Source: Acaryochloris sp. IP29b_bin.148
GTDB lineage: Bacteria; Cyanobacteriota; Cyanobacteriia; Thermosynechococcales; Thermosynechococcaceae
Direction: 5' to 3'
Assembly (NCBI RefSeq): GCF_028285565.1
Contig: NZ_JANQOY010000092.1
Span: 1-44,019, forward strand
Length of the DNA stretch: 44,019 nucleotides
A model generated the notes under the pieces. It did not search any database. It saw only the letters and a list, made by a program, of their open reading frames with translations, and had not been told where the DNA came from. The translations under genes and the position numbers were made by a program. Shown here piece by piece: positions 15,817-24,195 of the stretch (within the stretch, counting starts at the first letter, position 1; every line of letters starts with the position of its first letter).

Positions 15817-16096
15817 AGAACTAAAGGCCAAAGCTTTAGAACAACTCGAAGTAGCTGAAGAATACAACAAGTTAGAGGAAGAGTTTAGTCTGTTAAGACA
15901 AATGCTGGCTGCCCGTCAGCAAGCAGGTATGACTCAGGCGGATATTGCTCAAAAAATGGGGACTAAGGCAACAGCGGTGACTCGACTGGAATCATCTTTG
16001 AGTAGTGGGAAGCATTCGCCGTCGCTTTCCACTTTGAGAAAATATGCCAAAGCTGTGGGTTGTCGTTTAGAAGTGACGTTAATTCCAGAACAATAG
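15806..16096 (+). CDS. higA: HigA-like antitoxin (XRE-type HTH)
   Basis: 96 residues. An N-terminal helical region is followed by a helix-turn-helix (AGMTQADIAQKMGTKATAVTR), and it ends LEVTLIPEQ. It should bind and neutralise HigB and repress the operon through the palindrome at 15459. It overlaps the toxin gene by 11 bases. It is intact, unlike the second antitoxin at 21326. Confidence 0.9.
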   Translation: MTHEELKAKALEQLEVAEEYNKLEEEFSLLRQMLAARQQAGMTQADIAQKMGTKATAVTRLESSLSSGKHSPSLSTLRKYAKAVGCRLEVTLIPEQ

Positions 16097-16171
16097 TACC
16101 TTGGCCTTGTTTCGAAACAGTGGACACTTCATTCAAGGGAATGGTCTAGGAGAAAGCTCCATCCCAATGAA

Positions 16172-17293
16172 TTATAAGTTGAGATTGCGGTCATATCCCG
16201 TAAGCTCAACGTACCCTTTCCCTTGAATCGGTTGTTGTGATTGAGTACCAGCAATGCTTACTGCTCCTTCCCAATACGTCGTCGATAGCAGTAACTCCTG
16301 ATTATTCATCATGGGTGCCACCTGCATCTCTAAATCGAGACTGGGAATAGTAATCGCCCATTTGGAAGGATACTGAGTGCGTGATTTGGGACTCGTCCAC
16401 CGATCCAACACCTTAATCTGATAGTCTTCTCGCTTCAGATGGGACACCTTGCCATCAGCTGTGACATACGTACCATGGGACTCCAGCGTGATGGAACCGT
16501 CTTGCAAACGAAGGCCAAAGAGCATGAGTGCTGAACCATCTCCTAATTCCAGTGAGAACCAATCCCAGCCCTGAGCTCTTTTGCTAAGAGCACTGGTGGA
16601 AAACTCATGGTCGGTCCAGCTCACCCCCTCCACATCAAAGGATTCTCCTTTGACTGCAACAGTTCCTTGAGTGGGTTGCTGGACAATAGAGTAATAGTAG
16701 GATGCATTGCCCGGTTCAGGTCCCTTAACGCTGTATCCCTGATTGCCCTGAAGAATCGGTTTGGTCAGAGAAAGCTGTAGATTTAATTCGGTGTCTAGCC
16801 CTTGAGCATGGAGCTGCAGCTGTCCCGGTTGCTCCTCCTCCACAGACCAGTCATCTAGCCAAATGCGGTAAGGATTCGCCTGTGCACCTGCCAGCTCTGC
16901 GGCCCCGCGATTAAATCGCTCTACAGGATAAAACTGTTGGTTTTCAATATCGCTGAGGGTGAAGTGGGAGAAATAGACCTGATTGCTGCGCCAAGCTGAC
17001 CCCTGCTGGTCGGGTAAACCAGGGGTGAGACCCCGACGAAATAGGGTTAACTCATAGCCAAAGGGCCGACCAGAGTCTGTTTCTAGATTGCCTGTGTAGT
17101 ACCACCATTCGGTTTGGTAGTCTTCATGGGAGCCAAAATCCTTGGGGAACGAGAGTTTGATCGGGGCAGTTGCTTTTTGGAATTCAGGCACCTCTGTGGG
17201 AGTGGCCCATTCCACTGTGCCCTGTTCCATGGCCCAAGCAGGGCTGCCCATAATAAACAGCCCAAGAACCAAACTGATCAGCCATCGCTTCAT
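16172..17293 (-). CDS. attH: AttH/CrtC-like lipocalin-fold exported protein
   Basis: About 373 residues with a signal peptide (MKRWLISLVLGLFIMGSPAWA). The body has the hallmark DYQTEWWYYTGNLE, then FGYELTLFRRG, WRSNQVYFSHFTLSD and WTDHEFSTSALSKRAQGWDWFSL, the pattern of AttH and carotenoid 1,2-hydratase-related proteins (two lipocalin-like domains). Enzyme activity cannot be assigned. Its position two bases after an FtsX-type permease gene and an ATPase gene matches attEFGH-like exporter operons, where this protein is the periplasmic partner. The start is the Met of the signal peptide; the frame extends upstream without a plausible signal. Confidence 0.87.
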   Translation of the reverse strand: MKRWLISLVLGLFIMGSPAWAMEQGTVEWATPTEVPEFQKATAPIKLSFPKDFGSHEDYQTEWWYYTGNLETDSGRPFGYELTLFRRGLTPGLPDQQGSAWRSNQVYFSHFTLSDIENQQFYPVERFNRGAAELAGAQANPYRIWLDDWSVEEEQPGQLQLHAQGLDTELNLQLSLTKPILQGNQGYSVKGPEPGNASYYYSIVQQPTQGTVAVKGESFDVEGVSWTDHEFSTSALSKRAQGWDWFSLELGDGSALMLFGLRLQDGSITLESHGTYVTADGKVSHLKREDYQIKVLDRWTSPKSRTQYPSKWAITIPSLDLEMQVAPMMNNQELLLSTTYWEGAVSIAGTQSQQPIQGKGYVELTGYDRNLNL

Positions 17294-17295
17294 GA

Positions 17296-19905
17296 TTATT
17301 CCTCCCGAATTGCACTTGCCACCGTGACCCGACTCAATCGCCAAGCCGGATAAATGCCTGCTAGTAAGGCGGCCACAATGGCCACTAACCACGCTTGCCA
17401 GAAATAGCTAGGATTTAGCTGCATCTGCAAAGTCCAGCCGAAGGACCGCACATTGATTACATAGATTAAAATCCAGGCCAGCACGTAACCGAGGGGCATA
17501 GCCAGAAAACCCGCCACATTTCCCATGAGTCCTGTTTCCAGCAACGTCATCCACCAGAGCTGTTGAGGCGTCATGCCTGTGGCTCGGAGAATACCAATTT
17601 CGCGGGTGCGCTCTAGCTGCAGGCTCATCAGGGCACTTAGAACGCCGATAAAGGCTACGATCACGGCGAGTAAGCGCAGGGCTTGGGTAATAGCAAAGGT
17701 ACGATCAAAGATTTCTAGGGAGCCGTCCCGAAGGCTGCGGGTAGATTGCACCACCACATCCGTACGGCCTTGATATCGTTCCCTCAGATCCTCCACTACG
17801 GTATCTAGGTCAAGATCGGGGGCGGTAAATAGGCCCATAGAAGCAATACCCTCGTCTCCCCAAATCTGGATAAACGGATCGTTGTCGAGAATAACCGTAC
17901 CCTGGTCTGAGGAATAGTCGTAAAACACCGCCAGGACGGGGAAGGTCTGTGGACCTTGGGGACTATCAATCGTAATTGAGGTAGGTGGATCGCTCAAATT
18001 GGCTTTGAGGAGTAGGGCTTCAGAGACAATCACACCTTCGCCCCGATCTAGGGCAGGCCACGGATCAATGGAGTCTTGCCGCCAGGAATAGGGACGCTGA
18101 CCATGAGAAACATCCCCTTCAGCAGAAATCAGTTTGATAGATCGCTCGATCTCTAAGGTCTCGTCACCATAGGTAAAGGCAGTGACGGTGGCATCAGTAT
18201 CGTTATAGGTGACCACATCATCTAGCCCTGGCCAGCGTTTCATCTCGGCCACCACGGTTGGATCGAGTTGGCCTAAGACCCGGTTGGCGGTAGTACTGGG
18301 TGGAGTGACATAAATATCCGCCTGGAGGGTTTGGTCCAGCCACTGGACCACAGTAACCCGGAAAGACCCCACCATAATTGAAACGCCGACAATCACTGAA
18401 ACCGCCACCATTAGGGCTGCGATCGCAACTGAAGTCCGGCTCAAGGATCGAACAATATCCCGAGGTGCTAGCCGCCCCAACACGCCCAGAGACTGGGTAA
18501 GGGGCTGCACTAGCTTCATCAAGGCAGCGGTGACAGGAGGGGTGAGCAAAGCCGATCCGAGAATAATAGCGAATAACCCGGCAAAAGCGATAACTAAACC
18601 TGCATTGAGTCGTAAGAGACCAATCCCAATCAGCGTAATCACCACCCAGCTTAGAAAAAGCCAAGGCAGAAGCTTTTGCACCTTATTTTCTAAGGAGGAC
18701 CGCTGCAAGATGGTTTGAGGGCTGGTACGCATGGCTTCTATGGCAGGCACCAAAGCGGCGAGCAAGGCAGAACTGATGCCAATCAGCATCCCCTTCATCA
18801 GTAAGACGGGCGGGATAGCCACCTGCTGCACACTAACCACAAAGTAGAAGTCGTTAATGGTTTGGGTAATAAGGCCGACAATACTGCGGGCCAGGACAAT
18901 TCCTAATCCCAGTCCCAGAGCTGACCCAAGAATTCCCAGAATGGCCGTTTCGCCCATAATCAGGGTAAAAAGCTGTCTGGGGGTCGTACCTAAACAGCGA
19001 AGTACCCCAAATAGAGGACGACGCTGAACCACACTAAAGGTGACGGTGTTGTAGATCAAAAACATGCCCACCACCAGGGCCAGCAGGCTCAGAGCTGTCA
19101 GGTTTAACCGAAAGGCTGCTGTCATTTGCCGCACGGCATTTTTTTGGGCGGCGGCTGTTTCTAGTCTGGCGTCTTCGGGTAGCAGGGATGAGATCGCATC
19201 CAAATCCCCCTCTGCTTCAGCAATCAGATCAATATGGCTAAGGTGCCCGTCCATCTGCAAAATTTCTTGGGCTGTGGCAATGTCGGTAAAAATCAGGCTG
19301 CTTAAGGCCCGCTGGGTGGTGGTGCTCTCCGGCTGCACCTTGCCTACTAACTTGACGGGAACCAGACGCCCCGCTAAATCGAGGGTCAGGGTATCGCCCA
19401 AATCCACCTGATAGCGTCGGGCCACATCCGTAGACAGGACAACGGTATTGGGTTCGGTCAAAAAGGTTTGTAATCCCGCCAATCCCACGGTTTGATTCTC
19501 TGGGGCAAAGTAATTGCGAAAGGGCGGTTCCGAGAATAGATCCACACCGACGAGGCGTATGGGCTGGTTACCCAAGTCAGGAGCCAAGACATAGCCATCC
19601 ACAATCGGGGCGGTTTTAGTCAGGCCCGCCTGTTGGCGAATTTGCAGATAAACCGACTCGTCAATACCTGCAGGCGCAATAGATTCAATTTGGTGGGTAG
19701 CCCGACCTGCGATCGCATCCGTCGATAATTCAAAGGCGGTTTGAGCGGAGCCATTGGCCAGATCAATGGACACTAGCATAGCTACCCCCAAGGCCACCCC
19801 AAGCAAACAGAGAAGATATTGCAAGGAGCGCTGCTGAAAGCGCCGCCAGGCCATTCGCCATAAGGGTCGATTGGAGCTTTGGGGTGGTTCTAAAACTGCG
19901 GTCAT
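17296..19905 (-). CDS. MacB/FtsX-type ABC permease (AttFG-like, double FtsX)
   Basis: An 869-residue permease with an N-terminal membrane helix (about 28-50), a periplasmic domain (about 60-255), a first FtsX core (about 270-400), a middle membrane region, a second periplasmic domain (about 510-740) and a C-terminal FtsX core with [27 protein letters not shown]. This is the double-FtsX layout of YbbP-like or AttFG-type exporters, which use mechanical movement of the periplasmic domains. The start ATG shares its A with the stop of the ATPase gene (TGATG), so translation is probably coupled. Substrate unknown, probably an envelope lipid or protein. Confidence 0.9.
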   Translation of the reverse strand: MTAVLEPPQSSNRPLWRMAWRRFQQRSLQYLLCLLGVALGVAMLVSIDLANGSAQTAFELSTDAIAGRATHQIESIAPAGIDESVYLQIRQQAGLTKTAPIVDGYVLAPDLGNQPIRLVGVDLFSEPPFRNYFAPENQTVGLAGLQTFLTEPNTVVLSTDVARRYQVDLGDTLTLDLAGRLVPVKLVGKVQPESTTTQRALSSLIFTDIATAQEILQMDGHLSHIDLIAEAEGDLDAISSLLPEDARLETAAAQKNAVRQMTAAFRLNLTALSLLALVVGMFLIYNTVTFSVVQRRPLFGVLRCLGTTPRQLFTLIMGETAILGILGSALGLGLGIVLARSIVGLITQTINDFYFVVSVQQVAIPPVLLMKGMLIGISSALLAALVPAIEAMRTSPQTILQRSSLENKVQKLLPWLFLSWVVITLIGIGLLRLNAGLVIAFAGLFAIILGSALLTPPVTAALMKLVQPLTQSLGVLGRLAPRDIVRSLSRTSVAIAALMVAVSVIVGVSIMVGSFRVTVVQWLDQTLQADIYVTPPSTTANRVLGQLDPTVVAEMKRWPGLDDVVTYNDTDATVTAFTYGDETLEIERSIKLISAEGDVSHGQRPYSWRQDSIDPWPALDRGEGVIVSEALLLKANLSDPPTSITIDSPQGPQTFPVLAVFYDYSSDQGTVILDNDPFIQIWGDEGIASMGLFTAPDLDLDTVVEDLRERYQGRTDVVVQSTRSLRDGSLEIFDRTFAITQALRLLAVIVAFIGVLSALMSLQLERTREIGILRATGMTPQQLWWMTLLETGLMGNVAGFLAMPLGYVLAWILIYVINVRSFGWTLQMQLNPSYFWQAWLVAIVAALLAGIYPAWRLSRVTVASAIREE

Positions 19906-20654
19906 CAGGCCGCCCCCCGTTGCACGTCTTCCACCAAATGCCCATCCTGCATTCGCACCACTCGGTCAGCCAGCTTGGCGATTTCGGGGTTATGGGTGGC
20001 CATAATTAGGGTTTTCTGGGCTGAACGGGTCAGCTCTAGCAGCAAATCCAGTACAATCTTGCCTGTTTCCTCATCCAGATTTCCCGTGGGTTCATCGGCT
20101 AAGACCAGCATGGGGTCATGGACTATTGCTCTGGCAATCGCTACCCGCTGTTGTTGGCCCCCCGAGAGTTTGTCTGGGAAAGCATCGCCGCGCTCTTCAA
20201 GACCGACCCGCTGCAACAGTGCGATCGCTTTTTTCGATACCTCCGACTGAGATATACCTGCTAATTCCTGGGGTAGGGTGATATTCTCTAACACCGTCAG
20301 GGTAGGGATTAGGTTAAAAAACTGAAAGATAAAACCAATGCGATCGCGACGAAACAAGGTGCGATCTCGCTCATTTAGCTCAGATAATCCCACGTCATGA
20401 ATGGTGACCCGTCCGGTGGTGGGCTGTTCAATGCCGCTAATTAAGTTCAGGAGCGTGCTTTTACCACTGCCGCTTTGACCTAACAGGACCACAAATTCGC
20501 CTGCTGTAAAGGTTGCCGTAATCTCTCGCAGGACCTGGCGGTCAACCATCCCTTCTTGGAAGGCTTTACTTAGCCTATCTAATTGAATAAAGGGTTGAAT
20601 TCCGCTAGAACCTTTTTCTGAAGGCGCTTCTTGCAGGGGAGAAGATCGAGCCAT
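19905..20654 (-). CDS. ABC transporter ATPase (LolD/MacB/AttE-like)
   Basis: About 249 residues. Walker [13 protein letters not shown]-loop [16 protein letters not shown], signature LSGGQQQR, Walker [12 protein letters not shown] and H-loop MATHNPEIA are all intact. It is the type VII ATPase class that partners FtsX-fold permeases, here encoded immediately downstream. Start at ATG 20654; a TTG two codons upstream is in frame. First gene of the ATPase-permease-AttH unit. Confidence 0.93.
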   Translation of the reverse strand: MARSSPLQEAPSEKGSSGIQPFIQLDRLSKAFQEGMVDRQVLREITATFTAGEFVVLLGQSGSGKSTLLNLISGIEQPTTGRVTIHDVGLSELNERDRTLFRRDRIGFIFQFFNLIPTLTVLENITLPQELAGISQSEVSKKAIALLQRVGLEERGDAFPDKLSGGQQQRVAIARAIVHDPMLVLADEPTGNLDEETGKIVLDLLLELTRSAQKTLIMATHNPEIAKLADRVVRMQDGHLVEDVQRGAA

Positions 20655-20750
20655 CGTCAATTAACCTGAATAAGAATGAAAATCCTTTACAAAGGTTAAC
20701 ATTTTGAGGCAACAAGGTTTATAGAAGCAGTTGATTTAGAGAGTCGCTAG

Positions 20751-20885
20751 ATTCACGGGACTATTGGGGAAGATGAGTGGCGATCCAAGTGGATAACTGA
20801 TGACCTGCGATTCGTTGTGGATGCAAAATTTGGCATTCGCATTATAGAAAGTTTCGCTGATGACATGGATGCCAAGCCGTATTGA
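20751..20885 (+). pseudogene. Possible gene remnant, 44 codons open after a stop
   Basis: A frame following an in-frame TAG (20748-20750) reads plausibly coding text (EDEWRSKWITDDLRFVVDA, later FGIRIIESFADDMD) to TGA at 20883. It lacks a start codon and I recognise no family. It may be the 3' end of a decayed gene just upstream of the toxin gene at 20995, or chance. Confidence 0.22.
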
Positions 20886-20994
20886 TATCCACTAAAGCTA
20901 TCCTATGTGTTGTGTGCAATATCAGGATACTTTGTACAGCAGCCTGTTGCCTTGTTTGCTGGATTTTTGTAGTTTATGGGCTACATTCATATGT

Positions 20995-21333
20995 ATGGAA
21001 GCTCGTGAACGAACTCTTCGCACTTATGAATCCGCTGATGGTAGAGTCCCCTTTAATGAATGGCTAGCTGGGCTGAGAGATCGCAAGGCACGTGCTATCA
21101 TCCGTACCCGTCTTGATCGTGTGAGTCTTGGTTTGCTGGGTGACTACAAATCAGTTGGTGGAGGTGTACAAGAGTTACGAATTTCCTACGGGTCAGGTTA
21201 TCGTGTGTACTTTGCTCAGGTAGGTGACATTATCATCATTTTGTTATGTGGTGGGGATAAAAGTAGCCAGCAACAGGATATTGAGAGAGCTAAAAATTAT
21301 TGGGATGATTATAGGAGTCGAGAGGATGCCTAG
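20995..21333 (+). CDS. RelE/HigB-type toxin (addiction module killer protein)
   Basis: 112 residues beginning MEARERTLRTYESADG. Family features are RVPFNEWLAGLRDRKARAIIRTRLDR, then GVQELRISYGSGYRVYFA and LLCGGDKSSQQQDI, matching the addiction-module killer family (PF05973 type). The longer frame upstream of 20995 is not family-like. Relatives inhibit translation by mRNA cleavage. The antitoxin frame overlaps the 3' end by eight bases but carries a premature stop, so control of this toxin may be impaired unless the toxin is also weakened. All conserved parts that I can see appear intact. Confidence 0.85.
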   Translation: MEARERTLRTYESADGRVPFNEWLAGLRDRKARAIIRTRLDRVSLGLLGDYKSVGGGVQELRISYGSGYRVYFAQVGDIIIILLCGGDKSSQQQDIERAKNYWDDYRSREDA

Positions 21334-21640
21334 GAGCAGAAGTTACAAAGAAGATCTTTTAACAGCGTTGCAAGACCCTGACGAAGCTAAGGCCTATCTA
21401 AATTCGGCACTGGAGGATGGTGATGAGGCTGTGTTTCTCCTAGCCCTTCGCAACGTAGTTGAGGCAGAAATGGGAATGGCTAAGTTAGCCGAAGAATCTG
21501 GTCGCAATTGAGAGAGTCTTTATAAGACGTTATCTGAACAAGGCAACCCTCACTTGGCGAGTGTCCGCTGTATTCTAAATACCCTTGGCTATCGCTTGGC
21601 TATCGAAGTCGAATCACAAAAACAAGTGAGTGCGCACTGA
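21326..21640 (+). pseudogene. HigA-like antitoxin with an internal nonsense codon
   Basis: The frame MPRSRSYKEDLLTAL...VVEAEMGMAKLAEESGRN stops at TGA (21509-21511), then continues in the same frame with ESLYKTLSEQGNPHLASV and IEVESQKQVSAH to a second TGA at 21638-21640. In this antitoxin family the stop position holds Arg in the context LNRESLY, and CGA to TGA is one transition. The stop falls within the helix-turn-helix, so the 61-residue product loses its DNA-binding half. Unless the stop is read through, the antitoxin could not repress its operon; toxin binding by the N-terminal half might persist. Confidence 0.88.
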
Positions 21641-21834
21641 TTTCCTAGTTTTCTGCTCTAAGCTCTTGATAGCTCATTGTTTCTAGCATAGTGGGTGAAA
21701 CGGTTTGATTGGATGACTTGGAGAGGAAGAAGAGTGACCTACTGTGATCGCATCAACTATAGACAGCAGCCATTTGGTTTAATCGCAGGCTTGTCCAATT
21801 CGGCTAGGCCCTCTCCTTCCCCAGGACACTCATC

Positions 21835-22206
21835 CTAAATAACCCGAATAATGCACCCCTTCCAGCCTAGCTGATTTTTCATATTGATGGCATTGGTAAA
21901 GACTTGAGTGTTGTTACCGTAAACCGTCTTACTCCCCTGGTTGCAGGACAGTTTGGCCTTATTCAAACCCGTTGAATAGTAGCCCTTCCAAGCTCGATCC
22001 ACACTTTGCCTAAATCCCAACACCTTGAAAACGGCTGTGTAACAAGCGGACTGATGACTACGTGCGGTCCAGGTATGCCAACTACCTCCTGAATTAGAAG
22101 CCACTGAACAGTAAGGCTTCAGGGGGGCAGCGGCGGCAGGCTGTGGTGTAGTCCAAGGTGAGAGGCTGGCAACAAGAGTTAAACCGATTAACAAAGACTT
22201 TTTCAT
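21835..22206 (-). CDS. Small secreted protein with conserved cysteines
   Basis: 123 residues. The N-terminal basic-hydrophobic MKKSLLIGLTLVASLSPW and an Ala-rich site (AAAAP) form a signal peptide. The mature part has four Cys and many aromatic residues (WHTWTARSHQSACYTAVF). A GGAG site precedes the ATG. I do not recognise the family; four Cys suggest two periplasmic disulfides. Transcribed apparently alone. Confidence 0.7.
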   Translation of the reverse strand: MKKSLLIGLTLVASLSPWTTPQPAAAAPLKPYCSVASNSGGSWHTWTARSHQSACYTAVFKVLGFRQSVDRAWKGYYSTGLNKAKLSCNQGSKTVYGNNTQVFTNAINMKNQLGWKGCIIRVI

Positions 22207-22311
22207 GAGTTTTCTCCTAGAAAGGGTGGTGAGCTAAATTGCTCTTGCCACTTCATAGGGTTAACTCGATGCCATTATGCACTTAGACCAAAAATGTAGG
22301 ACTAGAACGCA

Positions 22312-22887
22312 TTAGATCGCGGGTAGCGGCTCCGGTTTTTCCTCACTCACGCCAAACCCCAACGCACCGCTGGAGTAGGTAGTACCAAAATTCTGTACTA
22401 ACTGGTTCACCTGGCTCAAGGCCGACCGAAAGTCTTGCTCTTGCAACGACGATAGGGGGTGAAGAAACGTGGCAAAAACAATGCCATTGCTGACGGCATA
22501 TCGGCCATCCAAAGCCGAGTGGAAATTGGCCAGTAGCATATTGTCTCGTTGCTCAGGGGTGATCTCTGCTGCTTTCTTAATCGGAGCAATAATCCGCATC
22601 CGATTATGTTGGGCACTCGTCAAGATCAGCATGGTTTGCCCTTCGTATTTAAAGGAAACCTGTCCCTGTTCCACCTGCACATCACTCGCTTCCTGGCGGA
22701 GAATGGCTTCGAGTTGGTCAACGGTTGTCGACCCAGATGAGGGAGTGTCTGGTTTCGTTGCTTCCGGCAATAGCTGAGCATACAAGGTATTAACTTGGAC
22801 TTGAGGGAAGAACTCAGTTCTAGCCCTAGCCCACACTAAAGTTGTCACAGCCCCAGTCAACATCATCAGCAACGGTAATTTCTTCAT
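22312..22887 (-). CDS. Exported YbjN-like (type III chaperone-fold) protein
   Basis: About 191 residues beginning MKKLPLLMMLTGAVTTLV, a signal or anchor segment. After a Pro/Ser-rich linker, the domain from about 60 to 175 (TTVDQLEAILRQE, then VSFKYEGQTMLI, LANFHSALDGRYAVSNGIVF) has the helix-strand pattern of YbjN/type III secretion chaperone-like proteins. Assignment is by pattern only. The start is placed at Met 14 of the longer frame because the signal segment begins there. Function unknown. Confidence 0.65.
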   Translation of the reverse strand: MKKLPLLMMLTGAVTTLVWARARTEFFPQVQVNTLYAQLLPEATKPDTPSSGSTTVDQLEAILRQEASDVQVEQGQVSFKYEGQTMLILTSAQHNRMRIIAPIKKAAEITPEQRDNMLLANFHSALDGRYAVSNGIVFATFLHPLSSLQEQDFRSALSQVNQLVQNFGTTYSSGALGFGVSEEKPEPLPAI

Positions 22888-23017
22888 CGCAACACCTTTT
22901 CCAGTCATCTTCCTCAGCATAAGCACTCTATGTGAGAATTTCCTGAATACAGCTCAGCACCCAGAAGATATTGCGAATAGGAGGTATTGGAGCAAATGAG
23001 GTGTGTCGGTTGGGAAA

Positions 23018-23290
23018 TTAGCCACCGCTTACAGGTGGAATTAATACCACTTCATCGCCAGATTGTAAGGGCGTATTGGCAGGGACAAAATCCAGATTAA
23101 CGCCAAAGTGGGTGATTGATTTGAGGGAGTCTAGCCTTGGGTAATGGGTCCAGAAATACTCACCGACTTGTTGGGCGGTGGAACCAGCTGGCAGCTCTAG
23201 ATCGAGTTCAGGTGAGCCGACTACGTCTTGGTAAGCGGCAAAAAGCTTCACCGTTACTTTAACCGTGGCAGTAGAACCCAGGTCAGACAT
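23018..23290 (-). CDS. moaD: MoaD/ThiS-like sulfur-carrier protein
   Basis: About 90 residues of ubiquitin-like beta-grasp type: VKVTVKLFAAYQDVVG near the start, FVPANTPLQSGDEVVLIPPVSGG at the end, finishing with the Gly-Gly needed for adenylation and thiocarboxylation. It overlaps the end of cysH by eight bases, so the two are translationally coupled. That suggests a sulfur carrier tied to sulfate assimilation rather than only molybdopterin synthesis, but MoaD itself cannot be excluded. ATG 23290 is chosen; a GTG three codons upstream is in frame. Confidence 0.87.
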   Translation of the reverse strand: MSDLGSTATVKVTVKLFAAYQDVVGSPELDLELPAGSTAQQVGEYFWTHYPRLDSLKSITHFGVNLDFVPANTPLQSGDEVVLIPPVSGG

Positions 23291-24050
23291 GCATTCCACA
23301 TTCCACGCGGGCTGTCCCTCGCCAACGTCCAGCCCGTTCTTCTTCCCCAGTTTTTGTAGTGGTGGTTAAGGGTTCGTCGCCAATACTGGCATACCCCTGG
23401 TCATAGAGCGGATTGTATAGAACTTGATGACTGACGAGGTAACTCCAGACGGCTTTGTAAGTCCAGTTCGCAAGCGGGTTGATCTTGAGGCGTCCTTGGA
23501 GATCGAGTTCAAAGATGGGCATTTTAGCTCGACTAGAGGCCTGATCCCGTCGGCGGCCGGTAATCCAAGACGTTACGTTGAGAGTGTGTAGTCCTTGCTG
23601 TAGCGGTTCAACTTTAGTGAGCTGATGGAACTGTTCTATATCGTGTTCCCACAGCTGGTCACCATATTTTTCGGCAAAGGCAGTCCGAGAGTCTATACCT
23701 TGAGGGCGGAAGATATGCAGGTCTAAATCATAATGCGCCTTGGCATCCTCGGCCAGTTGGAGGGTTTCTGGAAAATGATGGAGCGTATCCAAAAATAAAA
23801 CGGGAATGGCAGGTTCTGGATTGAGGTCTTGGTAGAGAAAATCCAAGATCACCATACCGCTGGCACCGAAGGCTGTACTTTGGACCAATCCTTCCGGAAT
23901 ATTGTCTAGACACCAGGTCAAGATACTTTTGGGATGAGCTGAGTCAAACTTGTGATTTAAAAAATCTAAATCTAGGGGATGCTGTTCAGGGGTGACAATG
24001 CATGGATCCATATAATAGGTGCCAACCTCTTGCGAATTGGGTACGAACAT
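23283..24050 (-). CDS. cysH: Phosphoadenylyl-sulfate (PAPS) reductase
   Basis: CysH reduces PAPS to sulfite with thioredoxin in assimilatory sulfate reduction. The 255-residue sequence has STAFGASGMVILDFL near the PAPS site, LFLDTLHHFPETLQL, the arginine-rich SWITGRRRDQASSRA and the C-terminal ERAGRWRGTARVECGMHV with the catalytic Cys. The CCxxRK and late CxxC cysteines of Fe-S APS reductases are absent, so it is the PAPS-specific, cluster-free type. Start ATG 24050; a second Met at residue 14 is possible. A structured leader lies 36-92 bases upstream, and the moaD-like gene follows with overlap. Confidence 0.93.
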   Translation of the reverse strand: MFVPNSQEVGTYYMDPCIVTPEQHPLDLDFLNHKFDSAHPKSILTWCLDNIPEGLVQSTAFGASGMVILDFLYQDLNPEPAIPVLFLDTLHHFPETLQLAEDAKAHYDLDLHIFRPQGIDSRTAFAEKYGDQLWEHDIEQFHQLTKVEPLQQGLHTLNVTSWITGRRRDQASSRAKMPIFELDLQGRLKINPLANWTYKAVWSYLVSHQVLYNPLYDQGYASIGDEPLTTTTKTGEEERAGRWRGTARVECGMHV

Positions 24051-24085
24051 TCTACCTTTTTATTCTCCTAATCCCCATTGGAAAA

Positions 24086-24142
24086 CCGTAGTATAAGGTT
24101 CGGTTCCACCGAATTGGTCTCAGCTTAGAGGCTGAACTACGG
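24086..24142 (-). promoter_or_regulatory. Three-way-junction leader upstream of cysH (candidate attenuator)
   Basis: Outer arms CCGTAGT (24086-24092) and ACTACGG (24136-24142) pair perfectly. Inside are TTCGG/CCGAA (24099-24103/24109-24113) and TCAGC/GCTGA (24120-24124/24131-24135). On the minus strand the outer stem is followed by GGTTTT, like a terminator, and an upstream ACTAC near 24150-24156 could pair instead with GTAGT. This suggests a switchable leader of the cysH transcript. No known riboswitch consensus is recognised. Confidence 0.42.
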
Positions 24143-24195
24143 CGGGTGGTGTAGTAGATGTGACAGTTTTTTTCGACGAAAGTCCCTTTAAGCCC

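Noticed and set aside
20882..21067. Plus-strand frame overlapping the toxin gene start
   Set aside because: The toxin frame is clearly family-like from 20995. This frame is hydrophobic noise in another phase.
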